Below are positions 16,439-24,704 of a stretch of 64,000 nucleotides of DNA, piece after piece. Location of the stretch: contig JAFQTU010000075.1 of NCBI GenBank assembly GCA_017408905.1, positions 62,001-126,000 on the forward strand, written 5' to 3'. Within the stretch, counting starts at the first letter, position 1; the number at the start of each line of letters is the position of its first letter. The position numbers were made by a program, and so were the translations under genes. Source of the stretch: Mailhella sp. Lineage in GTDB: Bacteria > Desulfobacterota > Desulfovibrionia > Desulfovibrionales > Desulfovibrionaceae. Below the pieces are notes generated by a model, which saw only the letters and a list, made by a program, of their open reading frames with translations, did no database searches and had not been told where the DNA came from.

Positions 16439-17320
16439 TCAGTCTCTGCCAAGGCTGGGGCAGACCATGCTGGCCCTGCCTGTTCCGAGGCGCAGGCATT
16501 GCGGGCCGTAGATATGCTGGAGCAGTTCCTGCGTTACGACTTCCGCCGAAGGGCCTTCGGCGCAGATGCGGCCCTGGTGCATCACGGCGGCCTTGTCGCA
16601 GAACCAGAGTATGTGGTTGGGGTCATGGCAGCAGACGAGCACGGCCACGCCTTGGGAAGCGACTTCCCGCAGTACGTTCCACACCGAAAGCTGATTGCTG
16701 AAGTCGAGCGAGCTGGTCGGTTCGTCCAGAAGGACGAGCGGCGTCTGCTGGGCCATAGCCCGGGCAATGAGCACAAGCTGGCGCTGGCCGCCGGAAAGCT
16801 GGTTGCAGGGGCGCTCCGCAAGGTGGAGGATGCCGATACGCGCCATGGCCTCTTCCGCTATCCGCTCATCGTCGCGGCGGAGGCGGAACCATCCGGCCAT
16901 CTTCGGACTGCGGCCCATGAGCACCATGTCCCGCGCGGAGAAGGGGAAGGGCTGGCGATGTTCCTGCGGTACATAGGCTACGTGGGCCGCAAGGGCGGAG
17001 GGCTTCATGTGGGCGATGTTCACGCCATGGACACGGACGTGCCCCTTCTGCGGGTGCAGAAAACCCATACAGCAGCGGAACAGCGTGGATTTCCCGCATC
17101 CGTTCGGGCCGAGCAGGCCGCATATCTCGCCCGGCTTCACGCTGAGGGAAATATCGTCGAGCACGCCATGCTGACCGTAGGAGAAGGAAAGGCCGCGTAT
17201 GTCGAGGGCTCTGCCGGGCATGGCGGGCGCGGGCGCAGGCGAAGAGGCGGCATGGCGGTGAAGGAAGCTCCACAGCGTGCTTTTTTCTTCGCCTTCATGG
17301 AGCATCAGGTCAGCTTCCAT
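16439..17320 (-). CDS. ABC transporter ATP-binding protein, FecE/BtuD type
   Basis: 293 aa. An extra N-terminal segment of about 35 residues precedes the ATPase. Walker A GLLGPNGCGKSTLF is near residue 69, the Q-loop lies in YVPQEHRQPF, the signature is LSGGQRQLVLIARAM, Walker B is LVLLDEPTSSLD, and the switch His is in VCCHDPNH. These match importers of iron-siderophore, haem, cobalamin or molybdate. The start at 17320 has GGGGAGGG upstream and overlaps the permease stop by 11 bases. It energises the permease encoded by the next gene upstream. Confidence 0.93.
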   Translation of the reverse strand: MEADLMLHEGEEKSTLWSFLHRHAASSPAPAPAMPGRALDIRGLSFSYGQHGVLDDISLSVKPGEICGLLGPNGCGKSTLFRCCMGFLHPQKGHVRVHGVNIAHMKPSALAAHVAYVPQEHRQPFPFSARDMVLMGRSPKMAGWFRLRRDDERIAEEAMARIGILHLAERPCNQLSGGQRQLVLIARAMAQQTPLVLLDEPTSSLDFSNQLSVWNVLREVASQGVAVLVCCHDPNHILWFCDKAAVMHQGRICAEGPSAEVVTQELLQHIYGPQCLRLGTGRASMVCPSLGRD

Positions 17321-18326
17321 AGGATTCCCTCCCCTTGGCGCGCAGGAGCCAGAGCAGATAGGGAGCGCCGACGATGGAGGTGACAATGCCGAGGGGGATC
17401 TCGGCCCCGGTCAGCGTACGGGCCAGCGTGTCGCAGAGGAGCAGGTACAGCGCACCGAGTATGCCCGATGCCGGTATGACCCAGCGATTGTCCGGCCCGA
17501 AGAGCATACGGGCGGCATGGGGCATCATCAGGCCTACCCATGCGATGATACCTGCCGCAGACACGCAGACCGAGGCGGCAAGCGTGGCAAGCACGATGAA
17601 GGCGGCCCGGCAGAGGTCGGGCTGGAGGCCAAGGCTTCGCGCTTCCTCGTCGCCCAGCGAAAGGATGTTCAGCTTCCATGCCAGCGCCGTGAGCAGGGCA
17701 AGGCAGGGGAACACCGTGCAGGCGGTGACGAAAACGTCCTGCCAGCCCGCGTAGTAGAAGCCGCCCATCATCCAGAAGGTTATCTCGCGCAGTTCCGTAT
17801 CGCTGGAAACATACTTCATGATACCCACGAAGGCCGAGAACAGGGAGCCTACGATAATGCCGGACAGCACCAGCGTGACGGGCGGCGTTTCTCCGCTCGT
17901 CCGAGCAAGGAAGAAGGAGAGCAGGACTGCGAGAAGGGCGAAGAGAAAAGCCGAGACCTGCCCGTTGGGAAAAAGCAGGGGGAAGACGACCGCAAGGGAA
18001 GCACCCCACGCCGCCCCGGCCGACACGCCGAGGATGTACGGCTCCACAAGCGGGTTGCGGAAACAGCCCTGATAAACAGCGCCCGAAGCGGCCATAGCCA
18101 TTCCGGTGACGCAGGCCAGCAGAAGGCGGGGCATACGGATATCCCACACGATAAGCTCGTGCATCCTGTCCGCAGGCCCGGCCAGCCCGAGCTTGGACAG
18201 GAGGACGGCGGCGGTATCGGCAAAGCGGATATCGTAGCTGCCTGCGCCAAGCGAGAGCACAAAGCCGGAGAGCAGGGCCGCGCAGAGCAGAAGGGCGATA
18301 CAGGAGCGGAGTTTTCGCAGCATCAT
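17310..18326 (-). CDS. Iron/metal-chelate ABC transporter permease, FecCD/BtuC family
   Basis: A 338-residue inner-membrane permease with about ten helices and the family landmarks RMPRLLLACVTGMAMAASGA near residue 64, NPLVEPYILGVSAGAAWGAS near 92, and the C-terminal coupling region GLMMPHAARMLFG. No second permease gene is present, so it should act as a homodimer, as in BtuC. It starts 6 bp after the binding-protein gene and overlaps the ATPase gene. Substrate class: siderophore, haem, cobalamin or molybdate; not resolvable from sequence. Confidence 0.93.
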   Translation of the reverse strand: MMLRKLRSCIALLLCAALLSGFVLSLGAGSYDIRFADTAAVLLSKLGLAGPADRMHELIVWDIRMPRLLLACVTGMAMAASGAVYQGCFRNPLVEPYILGVSAGAAWGASLAVVFPLLFPNGQVSAFLFALLAVLLSFFLARTSGETPPVTLVLSGIIVGSLFSAFVGIMKYVSSDTELREITFWMMGGFYYAGWQDVFVTACTVFPCLALLTALAWKLNILSLGDEEARSLGLQPDLCRAAFIVLATLAASVCVSAAGIIAWVGLMMPHAARMLFGPDNRWVIPASGILGALYLLLCDTLARTLTGAEIPLGIVTSIVGAPYLLWLLRAKGRESYGS

Positions 18327-18332
18327 GCCCGC

Positions 18333-19520
18333 CTAAAAGCCGCTTCCGGCCATCCAGTCCAGAAGCTGGGTGGAACGAAGGCCGCGTGCCTGCTCCACAT
18401 CCACGCCATAGACTTTCTGGTAGAATTCCAGCGCGAAGTCGTAAACATTGACGTCGGCAAAGCGTTCGGGGTAGGCCGCCTTGGCGATGATGAGCATATC
18501 CAGCGGATATTCCACGCGGCGGGAGGCGTTCTTGGGCGACCACGGGAGCGCGAACACCTTTTTCTGCTTCACGGCGCGCAGTTCGCGCAGGCTGGCATAG
18601 TAGGGCGCTTCGTACAGTTCCCGGGGCGGATGATAGCCGCTGGCCGTGGGGAGCAGGATGATATCGGGGTCGCAGGCGTAGATCTGTTCCGTGCTCATGG
18701 GGATACCGCTTCCCTTGCCCCGGAAGGCGTTCCGCGCGTTCACCACGGATTCTATGATGTAGGATTCCGGGGTGTCTGTGCCGTGCACAGCCCCGGCCCC
18801 TCCCTTCCGGCGTATGTCGGGCCGCAGGCCGAGCAGGAGCATGGCGGGCTTTCTCTCTTCGGGAACGGAGGCCGTCCTTTCGCGTATCATGCGTTCCGTA
18901 CCGGCAAGGAAATCGGCAAGGGCCTCGGCTTTTTCCTTCTGTCCGAAGGCTTCCCCCAGGATGGAGGCTTCGGCCTTTATGGTGCTGAGATCGGAAGCGC
19001 GGAACCATGACGGCGAGTAGAGCACGAGCAGGGGAAAGCCCATGCCTTCGATGGCCGCGATGGTCCGGGCTGCCTTTTCCCTGTCCGTACCCACGGGGGT
19101 GTCGCCCACGCGCAGGACGACGAGGTCGGGCTTGGCGGCGGCCAGCGTTTCGAAGCTGAGGGCGTTGCCCTGAGGGGCGTTGACGCAGGGCAGGTCGTCG
19201 AGCCACGGATGCAGGAATCGCATGGTGTGCAGACCGGCGAGTTCGTAGCTTTCGCCGGATACCGTAGTGAAGCGGTAGCGGTAATCGCGCTTCATGGCCC
19301 ATGAGCCTATGGCCTTCACCCGGTCTATCACGCCCAGATGCGTCATCACGCCTTCCACGAATCCGTCGTCGATGGTGGCCACGGCCTTCGGTTCATCGGG
19401 GATATCCACCGCTTTGCCGCGCATATCCGTGACTGTCCGCGCCCCGGCACTCGGGGCCGTAAGCGCAAGGCAGAGCAGAAGGGCGGCAATGCCGCAGGCA
19501 GGCTGGATGGGCGACAGCAT
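18333..19520 (-). CDS. Periplasmic substrate-binding protein of the FecBCD-type importer
   Basis: 395 aa. An N-terminal signal peptide covers about residues 1-27 (hydrophobic core then SAGA-RT). There is no lipobox cysteine, so it is probably a soluble periplasmic protein. The class III (FepB/BtuF-like) binding fold is indicated by the DDGFVEGVMTHLGVIDRVKA segment, LAAAKPDLVVLRVGD near 125 and the connecting long helix. It initiates the operon with permease, ATPase and the FmdE-like protein. It is longer than typical family members (about 300 aa), with insertions around residues 230-270. Confidence 0.87.
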   Translation of the reverse strand: MLSPIQPACGIAALLLCLALTAPSAGARTVTDMRGKAVDIPDEPKAVATIDDGFVEGVMTHLGVIDRVKAIGSWAMKRDYRYRFTTVSGESYELAGLHTMRFLHPWLDDLPCVNAPQGNALSFETLAAAKPDLVVLRVGDTPVGTDREKAARTIAAIEGMGFPLLVLYSPSWFRASDLSTIKAEASILGEAFGQKEKAEALADFLAGTERMIRERTASVPEERKPAMLLLGLRPDIRRKGGAGAVHGTDTPESYIIESVVNARNAFRGKGSGIPMSTEQIYACDPDIILLPTASGYHPPRELYEAPYYASLRELRAVKQKKVFALPWSPKNASRRVEYPLDMLIIAKAAYPERFADVNVYDFALEFYQKVYGVDVEQARGLRSTQLLDWMAGSGF

Positions 19521-19628
19521 GGAAACCTCGGAAAAGCGGGGATGGGAAAGCGCGAGTCAACACCTGTTGGGATAGCACCGATGGCGAAAAATCTCCATGA
19601 GAAATATGCGGCCGGAAGGGTGCTCCCC

Positions 19629-19659
19629 AAAAAGAAAGGCCCGGTCTCCCAGGCCTTTT
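19629..19659 (-). terminator. Intrinsic terminator downstream of the nitroreductase gene
   Basis: Arms AAAGGCC (19635-19641) and GGCCTTT (19652-19658), with A-rich plus-strand sequence at 19629-19633 giving a U-run on the minus strand. Confidence 0.7.
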
Positions 19660-19674
19660 CCAAGCGTCAAGGTG

Positions 19675-20253
19675 TTACTTGTTCAGGATGATGGCTTCTT
19701 CCAGCGTGATCTTCGGCACGCAGTGCACGTCGTTTGCATCACGGTAGTAGATGAGCTTGCCGTCTTCGCGGCGCTCCACAAGGCGCACTTCCTCGTCGGA
19801 AGCGCCGAGGGCCAGCACCAGCTTGACCTTCAGCTCTTCGGGAAGGCCGAGAAGGGCGGCGGCCTCGTCCTTCTTCACCGCGCCTATCATGCAGGTGCGG
19901 AATCCGGCTTCGCAGGCGGCGAGGTTGATGCTCTGGGCGGCGATGCCGACATCCATGGTGGCGAAGTCGTCCATCTTGTCAGGGCCGCATATCACGATGT
20001 AGGCCCCGGGGCGCTGGGCGTCGGTGGCGCGCTGTTCAGGGGTGAGAGCACCGCCCAGAACCACAAGGCCGTTCATGGCGGCGCGGGTCTCGGCATCCGT
20101 GACCGTGACATAGCGCAGGCACTGGGCGTTGCGGGCGGAAGCGGAAAGGCGGGCGCAGTCGATGAAGGACGCCAGCGTTTCGGCGGAAAGCGTGATGTCG
20201 CCCTTGAAGCGGCGGCAGGTGCGGGCCTTGGTGATGAGTTCTTTCAGGGCCAT
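19675..20253 (-). CDS. Nitroreductase-family flavoprotein
   Basis: 192 aa with the FMN-binding nitroreductase fold. The N-terminal phosphate-contact motif is KARTCRRFKGD (residues 9-19), followed by SASARNAQCLRYV, then IAAQSINLAACEAGFRTCMIGAV near 100 and ALGASDEE near 150. Such enzymes transfer hydride to nitro compounds, quinones or flavins; the substrate is unknown. It has an AAGGAGAG ribosome-binding site before the ATG at 20253, and its own terminator. It is short relative to NfsB (about 217 aa) and resembles ferredoxin-type two-domain relatives only in the flavin domain. Confidence 0.85.
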   Translation of the reverse strand: MALKELITKARTCRRFKGDITLSAETLASFIDCARLSASARNAQCLRYVTVTDAETRAAMNGLVVLGGALTPEQRATDAQRPGAYIVICGPDKMDDFATMDVGIAAQSINLAACEAGFRTCMIGAVKKDEAAALLGLPEELKVKLVLALGASDEEVRLVERREDGKLIYYRDANDVHCVPKITLEEAIILNK

Positions 20254-20302
20254 GTCATTCTCTCCTTGGGTTGGGAAAACTCGTAGTATGCAGAAAAACA
20301 GG

Positions 20303-20333
20303 AAAAAGCCCCTCCATCATAAGACGAAGGGGC
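20303..20333 (-). terminator. Intrinsic terminator of the ZraP-like gene
   Basis: Arms GCCCCT (20308-20313) and AGGGGC (20328-20333). The plus-strand A-run at 20303-20307 gives a U-tract on the minus strand. It lies 53 bp past the ZraP-like stop. Confidence 0.75.
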
Positions 20334-20386
20334 ATAAACGGCAAGTTCAGCCGTGCCGTTTGGAAAAAATGGCGGAATCAGGTCAA

Positions 20387-21058
20387 TCAGCGCTGGGTTT
20401 CACAGCCGCCATGACGGGGGCCGGGGCGATGGGCGTCGTGCCAGCCTTCGGCACGGGGGCAGCGGGGGGCGCAGTCGCCATGCCAGCCGCGTTCACCGTG
20501 GAAGGGGCGGGGGCAGCGTTCGCCGCGAAGGCCGTGTTCAGGGCCGTGGAAGCGCTTGCCGCGAGGGCCGCCGATCTTGGCCATTTCCTTACGGAATTCG
20601 CCCTTCATGGTGCGTATCTCTTCGCGCAGGGAGAGAATCTCGGCTACAAGGGCCTTCAGCTCTTCGGGCTTCGCGTTGGGGTTGGGGGAGAGCGCTTCAA
20701 GTTCCATCTGCTTCTGCACCAGCTTCTTGTGAAGGGGCGCGACGGCGGCATGATGTTCCTTGATGAGCTTTTCCCGCTGGGCCTTGCGTTCTGCGGCCTT
20801 CTTGGCGAGTTCAGCGCGCTTTTCCTTGAGTTCGGCGCGCTTGGCTTCGCACTGGGCCTTCAGTTCGGCCTTCTGTTCTTCGGTCAGTTTGGCTTCCGCT
20901 CCGGGGCAGGCCTTGTGGGGCAGGCCATGTTCACAGCCTATCATGTGGCGGGGGCAGGGGCGGGAAGCCTGTTCGGCATCGGCGGCCATAGCGGCGACAG
21001 GGGCGGCGGCGATAACAGCGGCGGCCAGAAGGGAGAGAATGAGATTCTGAGCTTTCAT
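20387..21058 (-). CDS. ZraP/Spy-type periplasmic metal-binding protein
   Basis: 223 aa with a signal peptide (about residues 1-26). A long charged helical domain follows (LTEEQKAELKAQCEAKRAEL and LHKKLVQKQMELEAL segments), with the family sequence NAKPEELKALVAEI near 130. The last 55 residues are rich in His, Cys, Gly and Arg and probably bind metal. ZraP-family chaperones bind zinc and repress the envelope-stress two-component system; no such sensor is encoded nearby. The protein is longer than typical ZraP (about 140-150 aa) owing to the His/Cys tail. The ribosome-binding site is AAGGA. It is monocistronic. Confidence 0.8.
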   Translation of the reverse strand: MKAQNLILSLLAAAVIAAAPVAAMAADAEQASRPCPRHMIGCEHGLPHKACPGAEAKLTEEQKAELKAQCEAKRAELKEKRAELAKKAAERKAQREKLIKEHHAAVAPLHKKLVQKQMELEALSPNPNAKPEELKALVAEILSLREEIRTMKGEFRKEMAKIGGPRGKRFHGPEHGLRGERCPRPFHGERGWHGDCAPRCPRAEGWHDAHRPGPRHGGCETQR

Positions 21059-21201
21059 CGTGATATCCTTGTCGTGAAAGGTGAAGTCTTCGGGAACACA
21101 GCTTCAGTATATAGGAAGGAATCCGAATTAAGTCACGTTTCAAACTGTTTCACCACATGACAGCGTGAAATCCTGCGGAAAGGAATGTGTCAAAGAAGGA
21201 T

Positions 21202-21924
21202 TCAGGCCTTGGGGCAGGCGGGCTGGTGCTCTGGCAGTCCAAGCATTTCCTTCAGCTTTTCCGCTGCGGCAAGGGCGAGCTTTTCGTGGTCGGCCTCGCT
21301 GAGGTGCATCCCGTCAGGGCCGTGGGCTTCCCCGGCGGGCTCGTCCGTCAGGCAGAGGGCGGCATCGAGGAAGAAGGCGTTGCGGCTGGCGGCGACTTCC
21401 CGGTAAAGCCCGGCCAGAGCTCGGGATTTGCGCGGTGCGTCCACGTAGCGTTCCCCGGCAAGCGCCATCTTGCGTTCCCCGATATGGGGCGGGGAAACAA
21501 GGAGCAGGCGCGGGCGCGGGTAGTCGAGAAGCCCCTCCCACGGGAAGCCGAGAACGATGTCCGCCAGTTCGGCCATGCCTTCGGCTATGTCGGCTTCGCT
21601 CCGCCCCAGTGCCGACTTCATGTCGTTGCTTCCCAGCATGATGACCACGGCGTCCAGCGGAAGATGCGAGAGCAGGCAGGCGGGCAGATAATCCCTGCCG
21701 CACAGCCCCGCCCCGGGAACGTGCACGCCGCTCCCTACGGTGAAGTTGTCGCGCAGGGTACGGCCGCCAAGGCCTTCCTCGATGATTTCGGCATCCGGGC
21801 CGAGCAGGGCGGCAAGGCGGCCCGTCCAGCGGATATGCGAAGGATAGCGGAGGGCAGGGCCTTCAAGGTTCGCTATCCAGCCGAAGGTATTGGAATCGCC
21901 GAAGCAGAGTATGCGTTTGGGCAT
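21202..21924 (-). CDS. SGNH/GDSL hydrolase
   Basis: A 240-residue lipase/esterase-fold enzyme. The four SGNH blocks are visible: catalytic Ser in CFGDSNTFG (residues 7-15), Gly in GLGGRTLRDN (51-60), Asn in MLGSNDMKSAL (95-105), and Asp-His in GPDGMHLSEADH near residue 215. No signal peptide, so it is cytosolic. The block I context matches arylesterase/acetylhydrolase members of the SGNH superfamily. It precedes azlD by 23 bp in the same direction but is probably functionally unrelated. Confidence 0.88.
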   Translation of the reverse strand: MPKRILCFGDSNTFGWIANLEGPALRYPSHIRWTGRLAALLGPDAEIIEEGLGGRTLRDNFTVGSGVHVPGAGLCGRDYLPACLLSHLPLDAVVIMLGSNDMKSALGRSEADIAEGMAELADIVLGFPWEGLLDYPRPRLLLVSPPHIGERKMALAGERYVDAPRKSRALAGLYREVAASRNAFFLDAALCLTDEPAGEAHGPDGMHLSEADHEKLALAAAEKLKEMLGLPEHQPACPKA

Positions 21925-21947
21925 ATGGGGTCCTCAAGGGAAGAGGG

Positions 21948-22271
21948 TCAGCGGAAGATGAACTGGACAAGGGCCATGTAGCAGAGCGTGCCGCCTGCGA
22001 TGCTGACGGCCATGTTCCTCCGCCACGCCTGAAGCCCGAGGGTGACGGCGCTGGCTATGATTTCGGGCACACCGCTGCTTCCTTCCACCAGGGGGCCGTT
22101 CCTGAAGCAGTACACGACCAGCATGCCCCAGATAGCCGAGGGGAGAAGGGTGCCCAGATAGCGTATGACCTGCGGCGTGCGCTTGCGGAAAAGCAGGAAG
22201 GGCGTCCAGCGTGTGATCTGCGTGGCAAGGGCGGCGAGCCCTATCATGATGGCGGCCTGCATGGTGGTCAT
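21948..22271 (-). CDS. azlD: AzlD-family branched-chain amino acid transport protein
   Basis: A 107-residue protein with three hydrophobic helices and the characteristic RKRTPQVIRYLGTLLPSAI segment (about residues 29-47). The small partner of AzlC; together they export branched-chain amino acids in Bacillus-type systems. The start codon overlaps the azlC stop by 4 bases, showing translational coupling. Confidence 0.88.
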   Translation of the reverse strand: MTTMQAAIMIGLAALATQITRWTPFLLFRKRTPQVIRYLGTLLPSAIWGMLVVYCFRNGPLVEGSSGVPEIIASAVTLGLQAWRRNMAVSIAGGTLCYMALVQFIFR

Positions 22272-23017
22272 GAATGTTCTCCTTCCTGAACAGGCACAAG
22301 GGCCGAGAGCTTCCTGCGGAACGCCAGAAGCAGAAGGACGATGCAGGCCATGGAGGCTAGCAGGAAATAATGCGTCCCGAAGGCCATGAGGCAGCAGAAG
22401 GTGATGGCAAGGCCGCCGATGGAGCTGATATGCTGGCGTTCCTGCTGCCAGCTGTTCATGAAGATGGCAAGGAAGAGGGCGGGCAGAACGAATTCTATGC
22501 CGCGCGTGTCGAAGGGCAGGCCGTCGCTGAACAGCGCACCGGCGGCCGTGGAAAGCACCCAGTAGCTTTCGTTGAATAGCGAAACGAAAAAATAGTACCA
22601 GCGCCTGTCCACGCCCTGCGGCACGTAGCCCATGCCGAGGATGGAGAAGGTCTCGTCTATGAGCCCGTAGATAAGGTAGGGCTTGAGGCCGCCCGTGCCG
22701 CGGTAGCGGTCGAGCATGGCGATGCCGTAGAACAGATGCCGGGCATTGACGATGAGCCCTATCACGAAAGCCGTGAGCGGGGCGAAGGGGCCGGTGAGCA
22801 TACTGGCCATGATGAATTCGAGCGAGCCTGCAAAGATGGTCAGCGCCATCAGGATGGGGAAGAGCGGCTCGAAGCCCAGCGAACGCATGTACAGGCCGTA
22901 GGAGAAGCCGCAGAAGCCGAAGCCGATGAGGATGGGTATGGTGACGCGGAAAGCGGCCCGGGCCGAGGCGAGGATGAGGGCGGCGCGGCCGGGAGGGCAG
23001 GGCGTTGCTGTTGACAT
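22268..23017 (-). CDS. azlC: AzlC-family branched-chain amino acid exporter, large subunit
   Basis: A 249-residue membrane protein of the AzlC/YgaZ family. Family motifs GFCGFSYGLYMRSLGFEP near residue 32 and ALTIFAGSLEFIMASML (about 55-72) lead into NARHLFYGIAMLDRYR near 91. About seven helices. Pairs with AzlD to export valine/leucine/isoleucine, or azaleucine and related compounds. It lies 9 bp downstream of ybaK on the same strand. No Lrp-type regulator is adjacent. Confidence 0.92.
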   Translation of the reverse strand: MSTATPCPPGRAALILASARAAFRVTIPILIGFGFCGFSYGLYMRSLGFEPLFPILMALTIFAGSLEFIMASMLTGPFAPLTAFVIGLIVNARHLFYGIAMLDRYRGTGGLKPYLIYGLIDETFSILGMGYVPQGVDRRWYYFFVSLFNESYWVLSTAAGALFSDGLPFDTRGIEFVLPALFLAIFMNSWQQERQHISSIGGLAITFCCLMAFGTHYFLLASMACIVLLLLAFRRKLSALVPVQEGEHS

Positions 23018-23026
23018 GGGAATGCC

Positions 23027-23509
23027 TCAGCCCATCACGATATCGGCGAAAACGGCGTCCACGGCGCGGGCGAGATCGTCCGGAGCAATGACGAACTGCA
23101 GGCCTCTCTGCCCTGCGGAGACGTATATCTTCTCGAAATTCTTGGCGGATTCATGGATGCAGACAGGGTAGGGCTTCTTTGTGCCCACAGGGGAACAGCC
23201 CCCACGGATATAGCCGGTCAGCGGGAGCACTTCCTTCAGCGGGACCATTTCCGCATTCTTGTTGCCGAAAACGGCGGCAAGCTTCTTGAGGCTGAGTTCG
23301 GCGTCCCCGGGAACGACGCCGAGGGCGATGCCGTGCGGATTGCCGCGCGTGACCAGCGTTTTGAACACGCAGGAAGCGTCCACGCCCATGGATTCGGCCA
23401 CGTGCCCGGCGGAAAGGTCGTCCAGATCCACCGGGTAGCTGTTCAGGGAGTAGGGGATGCCAAGTTTGTCGAGTACGCGGGCGGCATTGGTTTTCTTGGG
23501 GGCGGCCAT
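23027..23509 (-). CDS. ybaK: Cys-tRNA(Pro)/Cys-tRNA(Cys) deacylase YbaK/EbsC
   Basis: 160 aa. A trans-editing enzyme that hydrolyses mischarged Cys-tRNA(Pro). Conserved elements: KTNAARVLDKLGIPY at the N-terminus, a Lys-containing VFKTLVTRG near residue 48, and GYIRGGCSPVGTKKPYPV near 98-115, all typical of YbaK. The start ATG 23509 has CGGAGC upstream; an ATG at 23524 is an alternative. It is followed by azlC with a 9-bp gap. Confidence 0.93.
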   Translation of the reverse strand: MAAPKKTNAARVLDKLGIPYSLNSYPVDLDDLSAGHVAESMGVDASCVFKTLVTRGNPHGIALGVVPGDAELSLKKLAAVFGNKNAEMVPLKEVLPLTGYIRGGCSPVGTKKPYPVCIHESAKNFEKIYVSAGQRGLQFVIAPDDLARAVDAVFADIVMG

Positions 23510-23613
23510 AGATGCTCCGGGCAAAGGGGGATTTGTGAGAAAAAGCCTTTGATAGCGTTTTCTTATCGCTGAAATGCAGGAAAGTACAGACGGCGAAACA
23601 GGGAAAAACGCTA

Positions 23614-23642
23614 TTCACAAAAAAGAAAAAATCGTGTATGTT
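23614..23642 (+). promoter_or_regulatory. Candidate sigma-70 promoter of metNIQ
   Basis: TTCACA at 23614-23619, 17-bp spacer, TATGTT at 23637-23642, about 45 bases before the leader. A 5-bp inverted repeat (CCCGG-catt-CCGGG at 23668-23681) abuts the metN ribosome-binding site. Confidence 0.4.
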
Positions 23643-23693
23643 CGCTAGACTTTTTAGAGTACATATTCCCGGCATTCCGGGCGGAGTTTTTTT

Positions 23694-24704
23694 ATGGCTG
23701 ACCCTATTATCAGAATCTGCGACCTGGAAAAGAAATTCCAGAGCAAGAATTCTGAAGTATATGCCCTGAAGGGTATTAATCTTGAAATAAATCAAGGTGA
23801 TATTTACGGCATTATCGGCCGCAGCGGCGCGGGCAAATCCACGCTGGTGCGCTGTATCAATATGCTTGAGCGCCCCACCGGCGGTCAGGTCCTCTTCGAA
23901 GGGCGCGACCTCTGCCGCCTTGGCGACAGGGAACTGCGTGAGGCCCGCCGCTCCATGGGCATGATCTTCCAGCAGTTCAACCTGCTCATGCAGCGTACGG
24001 CCATGGAAAACGTCTGCTTCCCGCTGGAGCTCATCGGCACTCCCCGTGAGGAAGCCCGCAAGCGCGCCGCCGAACTCCTCGAGCTCGTCGGCCTTGCCGA
24101 CCGTGCCAAGTCCTACCCCTCCCAGCTTTCCGGCGGCCAGAAACAGCGCGTGGCCATTGCCCGCGCCCTTGCCACCAATCCCAAGGTCCTGCTCTGCGAC
24201 GAAGCTACTTCCGCCCTCGACCCCAGCACCACGGATTCCATCCTTGCGCTTATCAAGGACATCAACCGCCGCCTCGGCATCACGGCTGTCATCATCACGC
24301 ATGAAATGAGCGTCATCGAAAAGATCTGCAGCCATGTCGCCATCATTGCCGGGGGCAGGATAGCGGAATGCGGCCCGGTGGAGCAGGTGTTCTACCATCC
24401 CACTACGGACGCCGCCCGCATCATGGTGACTCCCGAGGCCCTCAGCCCCGAAAAGCTCCCCTGCGAACGCATGGTGCGCATTGTCTTCAACGGGACCAAG
24501 GCGCTTGAGCCCCTCATCGGCACGATGATGCTCGACTGCGGCAAGCCCATGAGCATTTTCTATTCCGATATGCGGGAAGTGGACGGCGTGACCTACGGCC
24601 AGATGGTCCTCCAGCTTCCCGATGACGCCGAGGCCATACGCCGCATCTACGCCTTTGCCGAATCCCGTGGCCTTATCCTGGAGGAGCTGAACTGTGTTCG
24701 ATGA
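23694..24704 (+). CDS. metN: Methionine ABC transporter ATP-binding protein
   Basis: A 336-residue ATPase of the methionine importer. Walker A IIGRSGAGKSTLVRC is near residue 40, the signature QLSGGQKQRVAIARAL near 143, and Walker B VLLCDEATSALDPS near 165. The C-terminal 100 residues form the NIL/C2 regulatory domain (about 245-336) that binds methionine for trans-inhibition in E. coli. The A-loop aromatic is Tyr in SEVYALKGINLEINQGD. It overlaps metI by 11 bases. The substrate may include methionine sulfoxide or other methionine derivatives. Confidence 0.94.
   Translation: MADPIIRICDLEKKFQSKNSEVYALKGINLEINQGDIYGIIGRSGAGKSTLVRCINMLERPTGGQVLFEGRDLCRLGDRELREARRSMGMIFQQFNLLMQRTAMENVCFPLELIGTPREEARKRAAELLELVGLADRAKSYPSQLSGGQKQRVAIARALATNPKVLLCDEATSALDPSTTDSILALIKDINRRLGITAVIITHEMSVIEKICSHVAIIAGGRIAECGPVEQVFYHPTTDAARIMVTPEALSPEKLPCERMVRIVFNGTKALEPLIGTMMLDCGKPMSIFYSDMREVDGVTYGQMVLQLPDDAEAIRRIYAFAESRGLILEELNCVR

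Noticed and set aside
23525-23693. SAM (S-box) riboswitch upstream of metN
   Set aside because: No conserved S-box core or paired stems could be found; only a 5-bp inverted repeat near the ribosome-binding site.
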